Shown here: piece by piece, positions 40,060-48,843 of the stretch
How the letters are laid out: each line of letters begins with the position of its first letter
Numbering within the stretch: the first letter of the stretch is position 1
DNA from: DATBDN01 sp963715995
Lineage (GTDB): Bacteria; Actinomycetota; Thermoleophilia; Solirubrobacterales; Thermoleophilaceae
DNA: 64,000 bases
Direction of reading: 5' to 3'
NCBI GenBank assembly: GCA_963715995.1
Contig: OY970283.1
Coordinates: 1,302,001-1,366,000, forward strand
Made by a program: the position numbers and the translations under genes
The notes under the pieces: generated by a model
Seen by the model: only the letters and a program-made list of their open reading frames with translations
What the model was told of the DNA's origin: nothing
The model's database searches: none

Positions 40060-40883
40060 ACGATGTGCTGCACGCCCGCGATGGCGAGCAACGTGATCAC
40101 GAGCGCGAAGACCGCGAGCCCCACGGAGATGACGGTGAGGCCGCCCCACACGAGCGTGGCGGGACTGAGCGACAGTCCGGGCTCATCGGCCACGGGAGCA
40201 ACCGGCGGCTCGACCTCAGGCTCCGGCTCAGCCGCCCGCGCAGGCAGCTCGACGCGAATCTGAACCTGCCCGCCGGGCCCGGCGAAGCTGGGCTGCGGCA
40301 GTAAGCCGTCAGCGGCCACGAGCGCGACCCCGCCGAAGCCCGCGACGGGCTCTGTGGGTCCCTCGATGACGGGCGCGTGCACGACCAGCGGCTCGACCAC
40401 GCGCAGCGCAGCGGCAGGCCTGTCGGCCGGGCCGGCGCCCGCTGACTCGGGATGCGCCTCGATGAACTCGCGCACGAGCTTCTCGCGTGCCTGGGAGAGC
40501 CGGCGCTCGTGGGCGACGCAGCGCTCGCAGTTGCGCAGGTGGACGTCCAGGCGAGCCGGGCCGGGCGGCGTGAGCACGCCGTCGATGCGATCCGAGAGCA
40601 GGCGCTCCGCGCGCTCGCACCAGCCGGACGCGGACAGCGGGAAGATCGATCGCCGCAGCGCCTTGCGCGCGGCGTAGAGCAGGTCGGCGAGCGCGACGGC
40701 CGGAATCTCCATCTCCTCGAGCGCCCGGTCACGGGTGCGACCGGCGATCTCGATCAGCGCGAGGGCGCGAGCGGCGTCCTCGTCCAGGTCCGGGACCGCG
40801 CGAAGGACATGCGCGAGCGCGTCGGCTGGGTCGACTGGGCCGGCGGGCCGCAGTGGTACTGGTCGAAGTGTGGCCTGCTCCAC
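40056..40883 (-). CDS. Sigma-region-4-like / zinc-finger anti-sigma fusion, membrane-anchored
   Basis: About 275 residues. The N-terminus (about 15-75) resembles sigma-70 region 4: DEDAARALALIEIAGRTRD then ALADLLYAARKALRR. A zinc-finger anti-sigma motif follows: WCERAERLL and HLRNCERC (Cys, then His-x3-Cys-x2-Cys). A Pro/Ala-rich linker leads to a C-terminal transmembrane helix (VISVGLAVFALVITLLAIAG). A possible start is GTG 40883, 9 nt after TATGCT; TTG 40922 is an alternative. It probably senses a signal at the membrane and controls a sigma factor, but no cognate sigma gene is adjacent. Confidence 0.65.
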   Translation of the reverse strand: MEQATLRPVPLRPAGPVDPADALAHVLRAVPDLDEDAARALALIEIAGRTRDRALEEMEIPAVALADLLYAARKALRRSIFPLSASGWCERAERLLSDRIDGVLTPPGPARLDVHLRNCERCVAHERRLSQAREKLVREFIEAHPESAGAGPADRPAAALRVVEPLVVHAPVIEGPTEPVAGFGGVALVAADGLLPQPSFAGPGGQVQIRVELPARAAEPEPEVEPPVAPVADEPGLSLSPATLVWGGLTVISVGLAVFALVITLLAIAGVQHIV

Positions 40884-40930
40884 GAGAGGGTCAGCATAAC
40901 CTCGTTTCCGGCGTGCTACCAATCGCGGTC

Positions 40931-41779
40931 ATGCCGGATTACGCCAAGAACGTGCTGGTCGAGACGCAGTGGGTGGAGGCCCACCTCGACGACCCGGCGA
41001 TCCGCATCGTCGAGGTGGACGAGAACCCCGCGCTCTACGCGGAAAGCCACATCCCGGGGGCCATCGGATTCGACTGGAAGCGTGACCTCCAGGACGACGT
41101 CAGGCGCAGCTTCTTGGGACCCGAGCGGTTCGCCGCGCTGATGGGCGAGCGCGGCATCTCGAACGACCACACGGTCGTGCTCTACGGCGACCGCAACAAC
41201 TGGTTCGCGGCCTACACCTACTGGTACTTCAAGTACTACGGGCACGATGCGGTCAGGCTGGTGAACGGCCCGCGCGAGAAGTGGATCTCGGAGAGCCGCG
41301 CGGTCACGCAGGACCTGCCGAGCTTCGAGCCGGCGACCTTTGTCGTCGAGCGCGAGGACGATGCCATCCGCGCCAAGCGTGAGCTCGTGGTCGGAGCTGT
41401 CGACTCGAAGAGCCACAGGCTGGTCGACGTGCGCTCGCCGCAGGAGTTCTCAGGCGAGCTGATCTCGATGCCCGGCTACGAGCAGGAGGGCGCGCAGCGC
41501 GCCGGCCACATCCCGGGCGCGCACTCGGTTCCGTGGGCGCAGGCGGTGCGCGAGGACGGCACCTTCAAGCCGCGCGACGAGCTGGAGGAGCTCTACACGA
41601 ACAAGGGCGTCATCGACGGCGAGACGCCGATCATCGCCTACTGCCGGATCGGCGAGCGCTCGGCGCACACCTGGTTCGTGCTGCACGAGCTGCTCGGGCG
41701 CGAGGACGTGCGCAACTACGACGGCTCGTGGACCGAGTGGGGCAACCTCGTCGACGTGCCGATCGAGAAGGACGTCTAA
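40931..41779 (+). CDS. Thiosulfate sulfurtransferase (rhodanese, CysA type)
   Basis: 282 residues with two rhodanese domains. The C-terminal active-site loop is CRIGERS (Cys238), as in actinobacterial CysA-type rhodaneses. The N-terminal domain is catalytically silent. It transfers sulfur from thiosulfate to a nucleophile such as cyanide or a thiol. It starts MPDYAKNVLVETQWVEAHL. It converges with a Nudix gene, overlapping by 4 nt. Confidence 0.93.
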   Translation: MPDYAKNVLVETQWVEAHLDDPAIRIVEVDENPALYAESHIPGAIGFDWKRDLQDDVRRSFLGPERFAALMGERGISNDHTVVLYGDRNNWFAAYTYWYFKYYGHDAVRLVNGPREKWISESRAVTQDLPSFEPATFVVEREDDAIRAKRELVVGAVDSKSHRLVDVRSPQEFSGELISMPGYEQEGAQRAGHIPGAHSVPWAQAVREDGTFKPRDELEELYTNKGVIDGETPIIAYCRIGERSAHTWFVLHELLGREDVRNYDGSWTEWGNLVDVPIEKDV

Positions 41780-42279
41780 GCGACGCGTTCCAGGAGGTGC
41801 TGCACGATCCGTGCGGTCGCCCCCCAGACGAGGTTGCCGTCGACGCAGTAGGTGGGCGTGCGGAACGGCACGCCCTTGCGCACCAGGCGCTTCATCTCGA
41901 AGCCGGCCCGCAGGTCGGGAATCGAGAGCTCCAGGATCACCTCGACCTCGGTGGGCTGCGGCGTCCACGCATGCCCCGGCTTGATGACGCCGACGAACGG
42001 GTGGATCTTGTAGTTGGTCACGAACGTGCCGACGGGCGGCAGCGCGCCGACGACCTCGACCTCGGCCGGGGCCAGGCCGATCTCCTCCTCGGCCTCGCGC
42101 AGCGCCGTCGTGCGCAGGTCCTCCTCTGGGAAGTCCTTGCGCCCGCCCGGGAACGAGATCTCGCCGGCGTGGTGCGACAGGTCGTCGCGGCGCTTCGTGA
42201 AGACGGCGTGCAGGTCACCCTGGTCGAGGTACAGCGGGACCAGCACGGCGGCGTCCACTCGGCCGCCGACCGCCTCCAT
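41776..42279 (-). CDS. Nudix hydrolase (CoA pyrophosphatase-like)
   Basis: 167 residues. The Nudix box is SFPGGRKDFPEEDLRTTALR then EAEEEIGL. ISFPGGR with the preceding HHAGE is typical of the NudL/CoAse group, which splits CoA derivatives. ATG 42279 is used; in-frame sequence upstream (DLDELRAALLTPEAAAE) looks protein-like, so translation might begin earlier at an unusual codon. It lies between OsmC and rhodanese genes. Confidence 0.85.
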   Translation of the reverse strand: MEAVGGRVDAAVLVPLYLDQGDLHAVFTKRRDDLSHHAGEISFPGGRKDFPEEDLRTTALREAEEEIGLAPAEVEVVGALPPVGTFVTNYKIHPFVGVIKPGHAWTPQPTEVEVILELSIPDLRAGFEMKRLVRKGVPFRTPTYCVDGNLVWGATARIVQHLLERVA

Positions 42280-42352
42280 CTCGGCAGCCGCCTCGGGTGT
42301 GAGGAGGGCGGCCCGCAGCTCGTCCAGGTCCAGAACGGGCAGGTCCCCTCGG

Positions 42353-42754
42353 CTAGAGAAGCTCGAGCTTCTCGTCGAAGATGACCTCGCCCTCGAGCGT
42401 GCGGTGCACCGGGCAGCGGGCGACGATCTGCATGAGGCGCTCGCGCTGCTCCTCGGGCAGCTCCTTCGGCAGCTTCACCGCGATCTCGAAGCGGGTGGGC
42501 GAGCCGCGCTGGGCCGGCTCGTAGGTGACCTCGACGGTCACGTCGCCGATCTGCCAGCCCTTGCGGTCCGCGTACATCTCGAGCGTGACGGCGCTGCACG
42601 ACGCGAGCGACGCGGCGAGCAGCTCCTGGGGCGACGGGCCCTCGTCGTTCCCGCCCTCCTTGCGCGGCTCGTCCGCAGTCAGCACGTGGTCGCCGCCGCG
42701 GATTTCGATCGTGTGCGTGAAGCCGCGCTTGCGGATTGCACTTGCTTTCCTCAT
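42353..42754 (-). CDS. OsmC-family peroxiredoxin
   Basis: 133 residues. The two reactive Cys lie in LAASLASCSAVTLEMYA and ARCPVHRTL, the OsmC/Ohr spacing, and the protein begins with the usual beta strands (THTIEIRGGDHVLTADEP). It reduces organic hydroperoxides in the cytoplasm. ATG 42754 overlaps the PduO-type gene's stop (ATGA). Confidence 0.92.
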   Translation of the reverse strand: MRKASAIRKRGFTHTIEIRGGDHVLTADEPRKEGGNDEGPSPQELLAASLASCSAVTLEMYADRKGWQIGDVTVEVTYEPAQRGSPTRFEIAVKLPKELPEEQRERLMQIVARCPVHRTLEGEVIFDEKLELL

Positions 42755-43311
42755 CCGCGGCCTCCAAACAGCTCGGGATCGGGTTCGTCCGCGAAGCGCG
42801 CCATCGCATAGACGGCGTCGCTCGCGCGGTTCAGATAACGCAGCACTGTGTCGTCGGGCAACTGGCCGTCCTCGCGCATGGATGAAACCCGCCGCTCGGC
42901 CCGTCGGATCGCCGTACGCGCGACATCCAGGCGGGCGGACAGCTCGGTCCCGCCGGGGATGACGAACTTCGGCGGCAGGTCCACCCGCTCCATGTAGCGG
43001 TCGATGTCGGCTTCGAGCCGCTCGACCATCGCCTCGGTGACCTTCGAGACGCCGGGCTCCAGCCGGCCCGCAGCCTCGGGCGCCGTGGCCAGCTCGGCGC
43101 CCGCGACGAACAGCTCGCCCTGGATGCGCAGGATGTCTGCGTACAGCTCATCGTTCTCGCGCGCCGCGGCGCGGCAGAGACCGAGCTCGGATGCGGCTTC
43201 GTCGACCGAGCCGTATGCCTCCGGGCGCGCGTCCGACTTCGCCACGCGACCCCCGTACCAGAGCCCGGTCGTGCCGTCGTCGCCCCTGCGCGTGTAGATC
43301 TTCACGGTCAC
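42751..43311 (-). CDS. Cob(I)alamin adenosyltransferase, PduO type
   Basis: 186 residues with the ATP-binding KIYTRRGDDGTTGLWYGGRV, AYGSVDEAASELGLCRA and the late helix AIRRAERRVSS, characteristic of PduO-type trimers that make coenzyme B12. The enzyme supplies adenosylcobalamin to mutases. The GTG start overlaps the DUF1015 stop by one base, and its own stop overlaps OsmC's start. Confidence 0.92.
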   Translation of the reverse strand: MTVKIYTRRGDDGTTGLWYGGRVAKSDARPEAYGSVDEAASELGLCRAAARENDELYADILRIQGELFVAGAELATAPEAAGRLEPGVSKVTEAMVERLEADIDRYMERVDLPPKFVIPGGTELSARLDVARTAIRRAERRVSSMREDGQLPDDTVLRYLNRASDAVYAMARFADEPDPELFGGRG

Positions 43312-44570
43312 TACTCGAGCGGGTTGATCAAGAGGCCGGTTGGGATCTTCGGGTAGAAGAAGGTCGACTTCGGCGGCATGGTCTCGCCGGCCGCCGCAAC
43401 GGCGCGCACCTGGTCGATGGGCGTGCCGCGCATGATGAACGCAGCGTCGGCTCGACCGTCGTTCACCGCCGCGAGTGCATCGCTTTGGTCCTTCGAATAA
43501 GCGAGCCCGTTCAGGTGCGAGATGTCGTCCTCGGACAGGCCGGCGGGACCGCGCAGGATCAGCGCTTCGAGCACAGCGGTGTCCAGCCGCCGGTACTCGT
43601 CGGGCTTGTCCGGCATCGCCTCCGCGAGGCTCTTCGGGTCCTTCAGCGTGAGCCGGTAGGGCTGCTTGAAGTGCGCGTCGATGTAGCCGAACGCGGGCAG
43701 CTCTCCCGCGGGCGGCTCGATGTCCTCGAGCGCGACCTGCTCTATCTCGAAGTGCTCGCGCAGCGTCGCGGCGAGCGCCTCCTGGCGCACGGCGTCCTTC
43801 AGGTCCGTGAGCAGGCGGTGAGTGGGGAGGATGACCATGCCCGGGTCCTCCATCGAGCAGAGGAACTGGAGCACGTAGCGGTGGTCGCCCTCGCCACCGA
43901 TCTCCTCGGCATACACGCGCGCGGTCTCGTAGCGATGGTGACCGTCGGCGATCAGCAGCTCACGCTCCGACAGCGCGTCCTGGAGTCGCCCGATGACCTC
44001 GGGGTCGCTGATGCGCCAGAGGCGGTTCGCGATGCCGTCGGCGTCCACCACGGTCGCGGTCGGCTCGGCCTCGGTCAGCGGCCCCAGCACCTGCCCGGCC
44101 GCGTCGCCCGGGTCGTCGAAGAGGCTGAAGATGGGGCTCAGGTTCGCGCGCGTCGCGCGCGTCAGGCGCAGGCGATCCTCCTTCGGGCCGGGGTGCGTGC
44201 GCTCGTGCGGGCGGATGCGCCCCTGCCCGTAGTCCTCCACGCGCACGCGCGCGAAGAAGCCGGTGCGGTTGAGGGTCTGGCCGCCGAGGCGGAACTGCTG
44301 GCGCATGACCCAGATCGACGGCTCGCGCTCCTTCACCATCACGCCCTGTTGGAACCAGGCCTCGAAGATGTGCTCGGCGTGCGCGTAGGGGTCCTCGCCC
44401 TCTTCCGGCGCGGGGAGGTCCACCTCGACGATGTTGAACGGGCTCTTCGCGATCAGCTCGCGGCGCATCGGGTCGTCGATCACGTCGTAGGGCGGCGCGA
44501 CGAGGTTCTCGAGCGCCCCAGCGGTGCGCGTGTCGTAGTGGACCGCGTGGAGCGGCTGGATCTCGGCCAT
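43311..44570 (-). CDS. DUF1015 family protein
   Basis: 419 residues spanning the whole DUF1015 domain: IQPLHAVHYD at the start, NLVAPPYDVIDD, FFARVRVEDYGQGRIRPHER, LLIADGHHRYETA in the middle and TPIDQVRAVAAAGETMPPKS at the end. The family is widespread in bacteria but without an agreed activity; the conserved GHHRYET suggests a metal or nucleotide site. The ATG has TAGCTT 8 nt upstream, overlapping the region after the SpoIIE gene's stop. Confidence 0.85.
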   Translation of the reverse strand: MAEIQPLHAVHYDTRTAGALENLVAPPYDVIDDPMRRELIAKSPFNIVEVDLPAPEEGEDPYAHAEHIFEAWFQQGVMVKEREPSIWVMRQQFRLGGQTLNRTGFFARVRVEDYGQGRIRPHERTHPGPKEDRLRLTRATRANLSPIFSLFDDPGDAAGQVLGPLTEAEPTATVVDADGIANRLWRISDPEVIGRLQDALSERELLIADGHHRYETARVYAEEIGGEGDHRYVLQFLCSMEDPGMVILPTHRLLTDLKDAVRQEALAATLREHFEIEQVALEDIEPPAGELPAFGYIDAHFKQPYRLTLKDPKSLAEAMPDKPDEYRRLDTAVLEALILRGPAGLSEDDISHLNGLAYSKDQSDALAAVNDGRADAAFIMRGTPIDQVRAVAAAGETMPPKSTFFYPKIPTGLLINPLE

Positions 44571-44578
44571 CGCTTCTG

Positions 44579-44584
44579 AAGCTA
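44579..44584 (-). promoter_or_regulatory. -10 box (TAGCTT) of the DUF1015 operon
   Basis: TAGCTT on the minus strand, 8 nt from ATG 44570, immediately after the TAG of the upstream phosphatase gene. Confidence 0.4.
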
Positions 44585-46280
44585 CTAGGCGCCCGGCGGC
44601 TCGGGCCGGACGATCAGGATGGCGATGTCGTCCTCGCCCCCCGCGACGGGCAGCATCGCGTCCAGCACGTGGTCGGCGAGCTCCTCGGGATCGCGCGGCG
44701 CGGCCGCAACGGCGGCGCGGAGCCTGGCGATGCCCTCGTCGATCGACTCGCCGCGGCGCTCCACCAGGCCGTCGGTGTAGAGCAGGAGCGACTCGCCGGG
44801 CGCGAGCTGGTCGTGCTGGGTCTGGTACGGATCGGCGCTGCAGCCGAGCGGCACGCCGCCGGGCCGGTCGAGCAGGCGTGTTGAGCCGTCGGGGCTCACG
44901 ACCATCGGCGGGACGTGGCCGGCGTTCACGTAGCGCAGCGTCAGGTCGGGCGCGATCACGGCGTAGATCAGGGTCGCGAGCCGTTCGAAGGTGGGGCTGT
45001 GGATCAGCACGTCGAGCCGCTGCGCGATCCCCGCGGGATCGATCCCGTCGAGCGCGTACGCGCGCAGGCCATGGCGCAGCTGGGCCATCAGCGCCGCCGC
45101 TTCCAGTCCGTGACCCGTCACATCGCCCAGCACGACGCCGACCTCGCCGCCGCTGCCGAGCGGGATCAGGTCGTACCAGTCGCCGCCCACCTCGGCGCCA
45201 TCGCTCGCGGGCACGTAGCGGACCGCGGCGCGCATGCCGTCGAGCGCTGGCAGCTTGTCCGGGAGCAGTGCCGGCTGAAGCGTCTCGGCGATGCCCCGCT
45301 CGCGCTCATATACACGCGCGTGGTCGATCGCCATCGCGGCGCGCTCGGCCGCCAGCTCGATCAACGCCACCTCGTCCTCCGCGAATGTGCGCTCTTCGGT
45401 CGAGCCCACGTGCAGCACGCCGAGCACGTCGTCGCGCACCACCAGCGGCGCGCCGACCATCGACTCGAAAGGCAGTTCGCCCAGCACCGGGCTCATCACG
45501 TGGCGATAGGCCTCGGCGCCGATCACCACCGTCCGGCGCTCGGATGCGACCCGGCCGCTGAAGCCGCCGCCGACCGCGATGCGCGAGCCGAGCTCGATGT
45601 CAGTCAGCCCGCGCGCGGCGCGCAGGACGAGCGTCTCACCGTCGTCGTCCAGCAGCAGGACGGCGGCCACGTCCACGCGCAGGGCCTGGCAGATGCGGCT
45701 GAGCAGCTCCGGCAGCAGGTCGCCCAGGCTCAGGTGCGCGAGGGCCGTCTCGGTGATCAGCTGAAGGTCGGCAACGCGCTGTGCCATCGCGATCGCCGCT
45801 GCCGCACCGGCGGCCTGCTGCGCGGCGGCGTGCTGCTCGGTCACGTCGTGACCGGTGCCGGCCATGCGGATGACCGTGCCAGTCTCGTCGGCGATCGCCC
45901 GCCCGCGAGCCTGCACCACGCGCTCCTCACCGTTCGGCCGGGTGATCCGGTGCACGTAGGCGAAGTCCGACGCCGTGGCGAATGCGTGCTGCACAGAGCG
46001 GTCCACGAGGTCCCGGTCCTCCGGGTGGACGTGCTCGAAGAAAGCGCGTGTAGTCGACCGGCCCGGTCTGCGGCTCGTGACCGTAGATCCGGTACATCTC
46101 GTCCGACCACGTGACGACGTCACGGCGAACGTCCCACTCCCAGGATCCGAGGTGCGCAATCGCCTGCGCCTCGTCGAGCCGCTCGGCGTGTTCCCGAAGC
46201 GCCGCCTCAGCGCTGCGCAGCTGCGTCTGGGACTCGCGAAGTCGCTCGGTGACAGCATCCGTGCGGCCCTCCCTTGCCAT
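44585..46280 (-). pseudogene. PAS-GAF-SpoIIE serine phosphatase, interrupted by one frameshift
   Basis: Starting at ATG 46280, a coiled-coil (RLRESQTQLRSAEAALREHA) leads into a PAS fold (SWEWDVRRDVVTWSDEMYRI) up to GPVDYTR. The frame is then lost at 46039-46045, where a T-run (TTT on the minus strand) appears one base too long, and FFEHVHPEDRDLVDRSV continues in the next frame. A GAF domain (about 175-330) and a SpoIIE/PP2C phosphatase domain (GGDWYDLIPL, VVLGDVTGHGLEAA, ESLLLYTDGLVERRGE, GGEDDIAILIV) follow. Without the extra base it would be one protein of about 564 residues acting in a partner-switching stress pathway. The TACTCT box lies 6 nt before the start. Sequencing error is possible. 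Confidence 0.8.
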
Positions 46281-46286
46281 GCGCGG

Positions 46287-46292
46287 AGAGTA
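46287..46292 (-). promoter_or_regulatory. -10 box (TACTCT) of the PAS-GAF-SpoIIE gene
   Basis: TACTCT on the minus strand, 6 nt before ATG 46280; back to back with the tRNA-Pro promoter. Confidence 0.45.
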
Positions 46293-46304
46293 CGTGCTGG
46301 CACC

Positions 46305-46310
46305 TACACT
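46305..46310 (+). promoter_or_regulatory. -10 box (TACACT) of tRNA-Pro
   Basis: CCTACACT ends 9 nt before the tRNA 5' end; the same octamer precedes tRNA-Arg at 51869-51876. Confidence 0.6.
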
Positions 46311-46319
46311 CGGATCGTT

Positions 46320-46393
46320 CGGGGCGTGGCGCAGCTTGGTAGCGCACCTGCTTTGGGAGCAGGGGGTCGCCGGTTCAAATCCGGCCGCCCCGA
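46320..46393 (+). tRNA. tRNA-Pro (anticodon TGG)
   Basis: 74 nt. The acceptor stem CGGGGCG pairs with CGCCCCG (46386-46392) with discriminator A; D-arm GCGCAGCTTGGTAGCGC, anticodon stem CCTGC/GCAGG with loop TTTGGGA (TGG), and T-arm GCCGGTTCAAATCCGGC. No CCA is encoded. Confidence 0.96.
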
Positions 46394-46436
46394 CTGAAGA
46401 CGCGCGCAGAGGGGGCGGTTCTCGCCGAGACCTGAG

Positions 46437-46457
46437 CACGAGAAAAAAACTCTCGTG
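46437..46457 (+). terminator. Hairpin downstream of tRNA-Pro
   Basis: CACGAGA (46437-46443) and TCTCGTG (46451-46457) around an A-rich 7-nt loop. It is placed to end the tRNA-Pro transcript; the arms read the same on both strands. No U-run follows. Confidence 0.45.
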
Positions 46458-46473
46458 AGCCCCGATTGGGCGT

Positions 46474-46505
46474 AGGGTCGATGCACGCTTGGGTTAGTCG
46501 ACCCT
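46474..46505 (+). promoter_or_regulatory. Inverted repeat in the leader of the TSP3-repeat gene
   Basis: AGGGTCGA (46474-46481) and TCGACCCT (46498-46505), 16-nt spacer, 28 nt before ATG 46534. It could be a 5' leader hairpin or an operator. The overlapping TAGGGT may be a -10 box. Confidence 0.35.
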
Positions 46506-46533
46506 GGCGACAGCGATCAGGAAGGTGGCAGGG

Positions 46534-47334
46534 ATGCTCTCGACCGCAAGGTCACGACTCGCCGTGGCGGGACTCGTCGTGGTTTCCGTTCTCGCGTGCG
46601 CGATTGTTTTCTCCGGCTCGGCCGGCGCCACCACCTTTACGCCGCAGGCGAGCGCGTCAGTCGTTCAAGACGGGAATCCCGGAGACGCAGACGGCGACGG
46701 CGTCCCTGACGCGAGCGACAAATGTCCGAATCAGGCGGGATCCGAGGATGGCGACGGTTGCGTCGACTCTGACGGCGACGGTGTCGACGATGACCAGGAC
46801 AAGTGTCCAAACCAGCAGGGCTACGACCCGAGCACCGAGAAGCCCACCGCCGACGGATGCCCACTGCCGCCGGTGCCGCCGTCCATCAGAGTCTCTTACT
46901 TCGCAAACGGCCCCTTCCCCGGAAAAGCGCAGTTCGGGTCCGTGTACTTCGAGTGCCAAAACGGGACCGACAGCTGCAAGACGCAGGGTGTCGTGTCCCT
47001 CACCGTCTCCGCGGCCATCAAGCGAAAGCTGCGGCTGCCGTCGACCTTGCTCGCCAAGGGCGACATGAGTCACCCGTGCGGCGAAGGTGTCACTTGCGTG
47101 AATCTGACTCCGAAGCCGTCGGTCAGGAAGAAGGTCCAGGCTTGGTACAAGAAGGAGACAGACGACGGCCGCTATGACGACTCCAAGAGCCCGCTACCCG
47201 TCGAGTTCACGTTCGCCGCGACGTTCCCCGTGCACAAGACGCTGAGCACGACGATCGCGGTCTCCTCGAATAAGAGGCTCACATTCGAGTTCGGGGGAAA
47301 CTTCCCGCCCGGCGGCAAGCGCACGGTGCGCTAG
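46534..47334 (+). CDS. Secreted thrombospondin-type-3-repeat protein
   Basis: About 266 residues. A signal peptide (LVVVSVLACAIVFSGSAGA) is followed by calcium-binding TSP3 repeats with DxDxDG loops (GDADGDGVPDASDKCPNQ and CVDSDGDGVDDDQDKCPNQ). The C-terminal 160 residues form a basic beta-rich domain with several Cys. It is probably a surface or periplasm-side structural protein. ATG 46534 has GGAAGG about 9 nt upstream. Confidence 0.8.
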   Translation: MLSTARSRLAVAGLVVVSVLACAIVFSGSAGATTFTPQASASVVQDGNPGDADGDGVPDASDKCPNQAGSEDGDGCVDSDGDGVDDDQDKCPNQQGYDPSTEKPTADGCPLPPVPPSIRVSYFANGPFPGKAQFGSVYFECQNGTDSCKTQGVVSLTVSAAIKRKLRLPSTLLAKGDMSHPCGEGVTCVNLTPKPSVRKKVQAWYKKETDDGRYDDSKSPLPVEFTFAATFPVHKTLSTTIAVSSNKRLTFEFGGNFPPGGKRTVR

Positions 47335-47380
47335 CCGCTCAGCCGGGGGCGCTGCCTCTCGGCGATATACCGTCGCGCCC

Positions 47381-48301
47381 GTGGACCTGATCAGCCGAAT
47401 CGATACCGGCGGGAGCGAGTTCCTGATTTTTGCGCTTACTCCGCCGCGTCTCGCGACCGACCGTGAACGCGCGCAGGAGATCGCCGACGCGACAATCGCT
47501 CGGCTTCATCCGCTCGGCCTCGACGGCCTGATCCTGTACGACATCGACGACGAAGCCGACCGTAACCCGGCCGAGCGCCCGTTTCCGTTCATGCCGACGC
47601 TCGACCCCGCCGACTACCTCGCTGACCACTTCGGGGGCTGGGACACGCCGGTGATCGTTTACCGCGCCGTCAGCAAATACGCCCCCGGTGAGCTCCGCGC
47701 CTGGCTCTCGGCGCAAGATCCGAAGCGGGTCATGACCGTCCTCGTGGGAGCGGCCTCGAGCGGCGCGACGGTTCGGACGTCATTACGCGACGCTCAGGCG
47801 CTGCGGCAACAGGCCAACGCTGAGATGCTGTCGGGCGGCGTAGCGATACCCGAGCGCCATGCCCGCCGCGACGATGAGCACCTCCGACTCCTCGCCAAGC
47901 AGGACGCCGGCTGCCGGTTCTTCGTCACCCAAGTCGTCTATGACATCAATGCAGCCAAGAACCTCGTCTCCGATTACCACTACGCGTGCCGCGCGCAGGG
48001 CATCTCACCAGCGCCGTTCGTCTTCACGTTCTCGGTGTGCGGATCGATGAAGACGCTGGACTTCTTGCGATGGTTGGGCGTCGAGGTGCCGAGATGGATC
48101 GAGAATGACCTCACGCACGCTGCCGACACGCTGGAGGCCTCCTATCAGCACGCCCTGACGGCCGCGACCGAGCTGATCGCGTACTGCCGCAGGCTCGGCA
48201 TGCCGTTCGGAATCAACGTGGAAAGCGTCTCGATCAGGCGAGTGGAAATCGAAGCGTCGGTCCGGCTCGCTGGGGAGCTTCGAACGCAGCTCGGAGGCTG
48301 A
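47381..48301 (+). CDS. Methylenetetrahydrofolate reductase-like protein
   Basis: 306 residues with a TIM-barrel pattern and GGVAIPERHARRDDEH followed by KQDAGCRFFVTQVVYD, which correspond to MetF motifs. The N-terminus (RIDTGGSEFLIFALTPPR) differs from classical MetF and resembles a divergent actinobacterial group; some mycobacterial members are reported to work without bound FAD. It may reduce methylene-THF to methyl-THF. GTG 47381 lies 7 nt after TACCGT. Confidence 0.72.
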   Translation: MDLISRIDTGGSEFLIFALTPPRLATDRERAQEIADATIARLHPLGLDGLILYDIDDEADRNPAERPFPFMPTLDPADYLADHFGGWDTPVIVYRAVSKYAPGELRAWLSAQDPKRVMTVLVGAASSGATVRTSLRDAQALRQQANAEMLSGGVAIPERHARRDDEHLRLLAKQDAGCRFFVTQVVYDINAAKNLVSDYHYACRAQGISPAPFVFTFSVCGSMKTLDFLRWLGVEVPRWIENDLTHAADTLEASYQHALTAATELIAYCRRLGMPFGINVESVSIRRVEIEASVRLAGELRTQLGG

Positions 48302-48366
48302 GTCCAGCGCAGGCTCCCACTCTCGGTTTTCCACTGTTGAACTGCTCGCGCCCAGCCCTCGACGAT

Positions 48367-48372
48367 TAGGGT
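48367..48372 (+). promoter_or_regulatory. -10 box (TAGGGT) of the NTF2-like gene
   Basis: TAGGGT, exactly 6 nt before ATG 48379, with no Shine-Dalgarno. Confidence 0.5.
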
Positions 48373-48378
48373 CAGCAC

Positions 48379-48834
48379 ATGGACCAGCTGATCGAGCGCT
48401 TCTATTCCGCCTTCGACCGCCACGACGGCGACACCATGGCCGCCTGCTACGCGCCGGACGCGCATTTCTGGGACCCGGTGTTCGGCGACCTGAACGGTGT
48501 CGAGCCCGGCGCGATGTGGCGCATGCTGACGAGCCGTTCCGCCGACCTCCGCGTTGAGCTCGCCGAGCACAGCTCGGACGGGGAAACCGGTACTGCGCGC
48601 TGGATCGCGCACTACACGTTCACGCAGACCGGGCGCGCCGTCGTCAACGACATCCGCGCGACCTTTCGCTTCGAGAACGGCCTGATCACAGATCACCGCG
48701 ACGAGTTCGATTTCACGAAGTGGGCGCGCCAGGCGATCGGCCTGCCGGGGCTGCTTCCTCCCGTCCGCGCAACGGTCCGCAAGAAGGCGCGTGCGGGGCT
48801 CAACGAGTTTCTCGCAGGCACCCCCGCCGCGTAA
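48379..48834 (+). CDS. NTF2/SnoaL-like small protein
   Basis: 151 residues of the NTF2-like fold: IERFYSAFDRHDGDTMAACY, then APDAHFWDPVFGDLNG and a late GLITDHRDEFDFTKWARQA. The fold is used by isomerases, cyclases and ligand-binding proteins; no catalytic set is evident. It has its own leaderless promoter. Confidence 0.8.
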   Translation: MDQLIERFYSAFDRHDGDTMAACYAPDAHFWDPVFGDLNGVEPGAMWRMLTSRSADLRVELAEHSSDGETGTARWIAHYTFTQTGRAVVNDIRATFRFENGLITDHRDEFDFTKWARQAIGLPGLLPPVRATVRKKARAGLNEFLAGTPAA

Positions 48835-48837
48835 GCT
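48832..48837 (+). promoter_or_regulatory. -10 box (TAAGCT) of the MEDS-STAS gene
   Basis: TAAGCT overlaps the TAA stop of the NTF2-like gene and lies 6 nt before ATG 48844. Confidence 0.5.
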
Positions 48838-48843
48838 CTCGCC

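Noticed and set aside
46466..47068. Open frame starting just after a TAGGGT box near 46480
   Set aside because: Translation is Arg/Ser/Thr-rich without motifs; the TSP3-repeat frame with a signal peptide and SD is the real gene.
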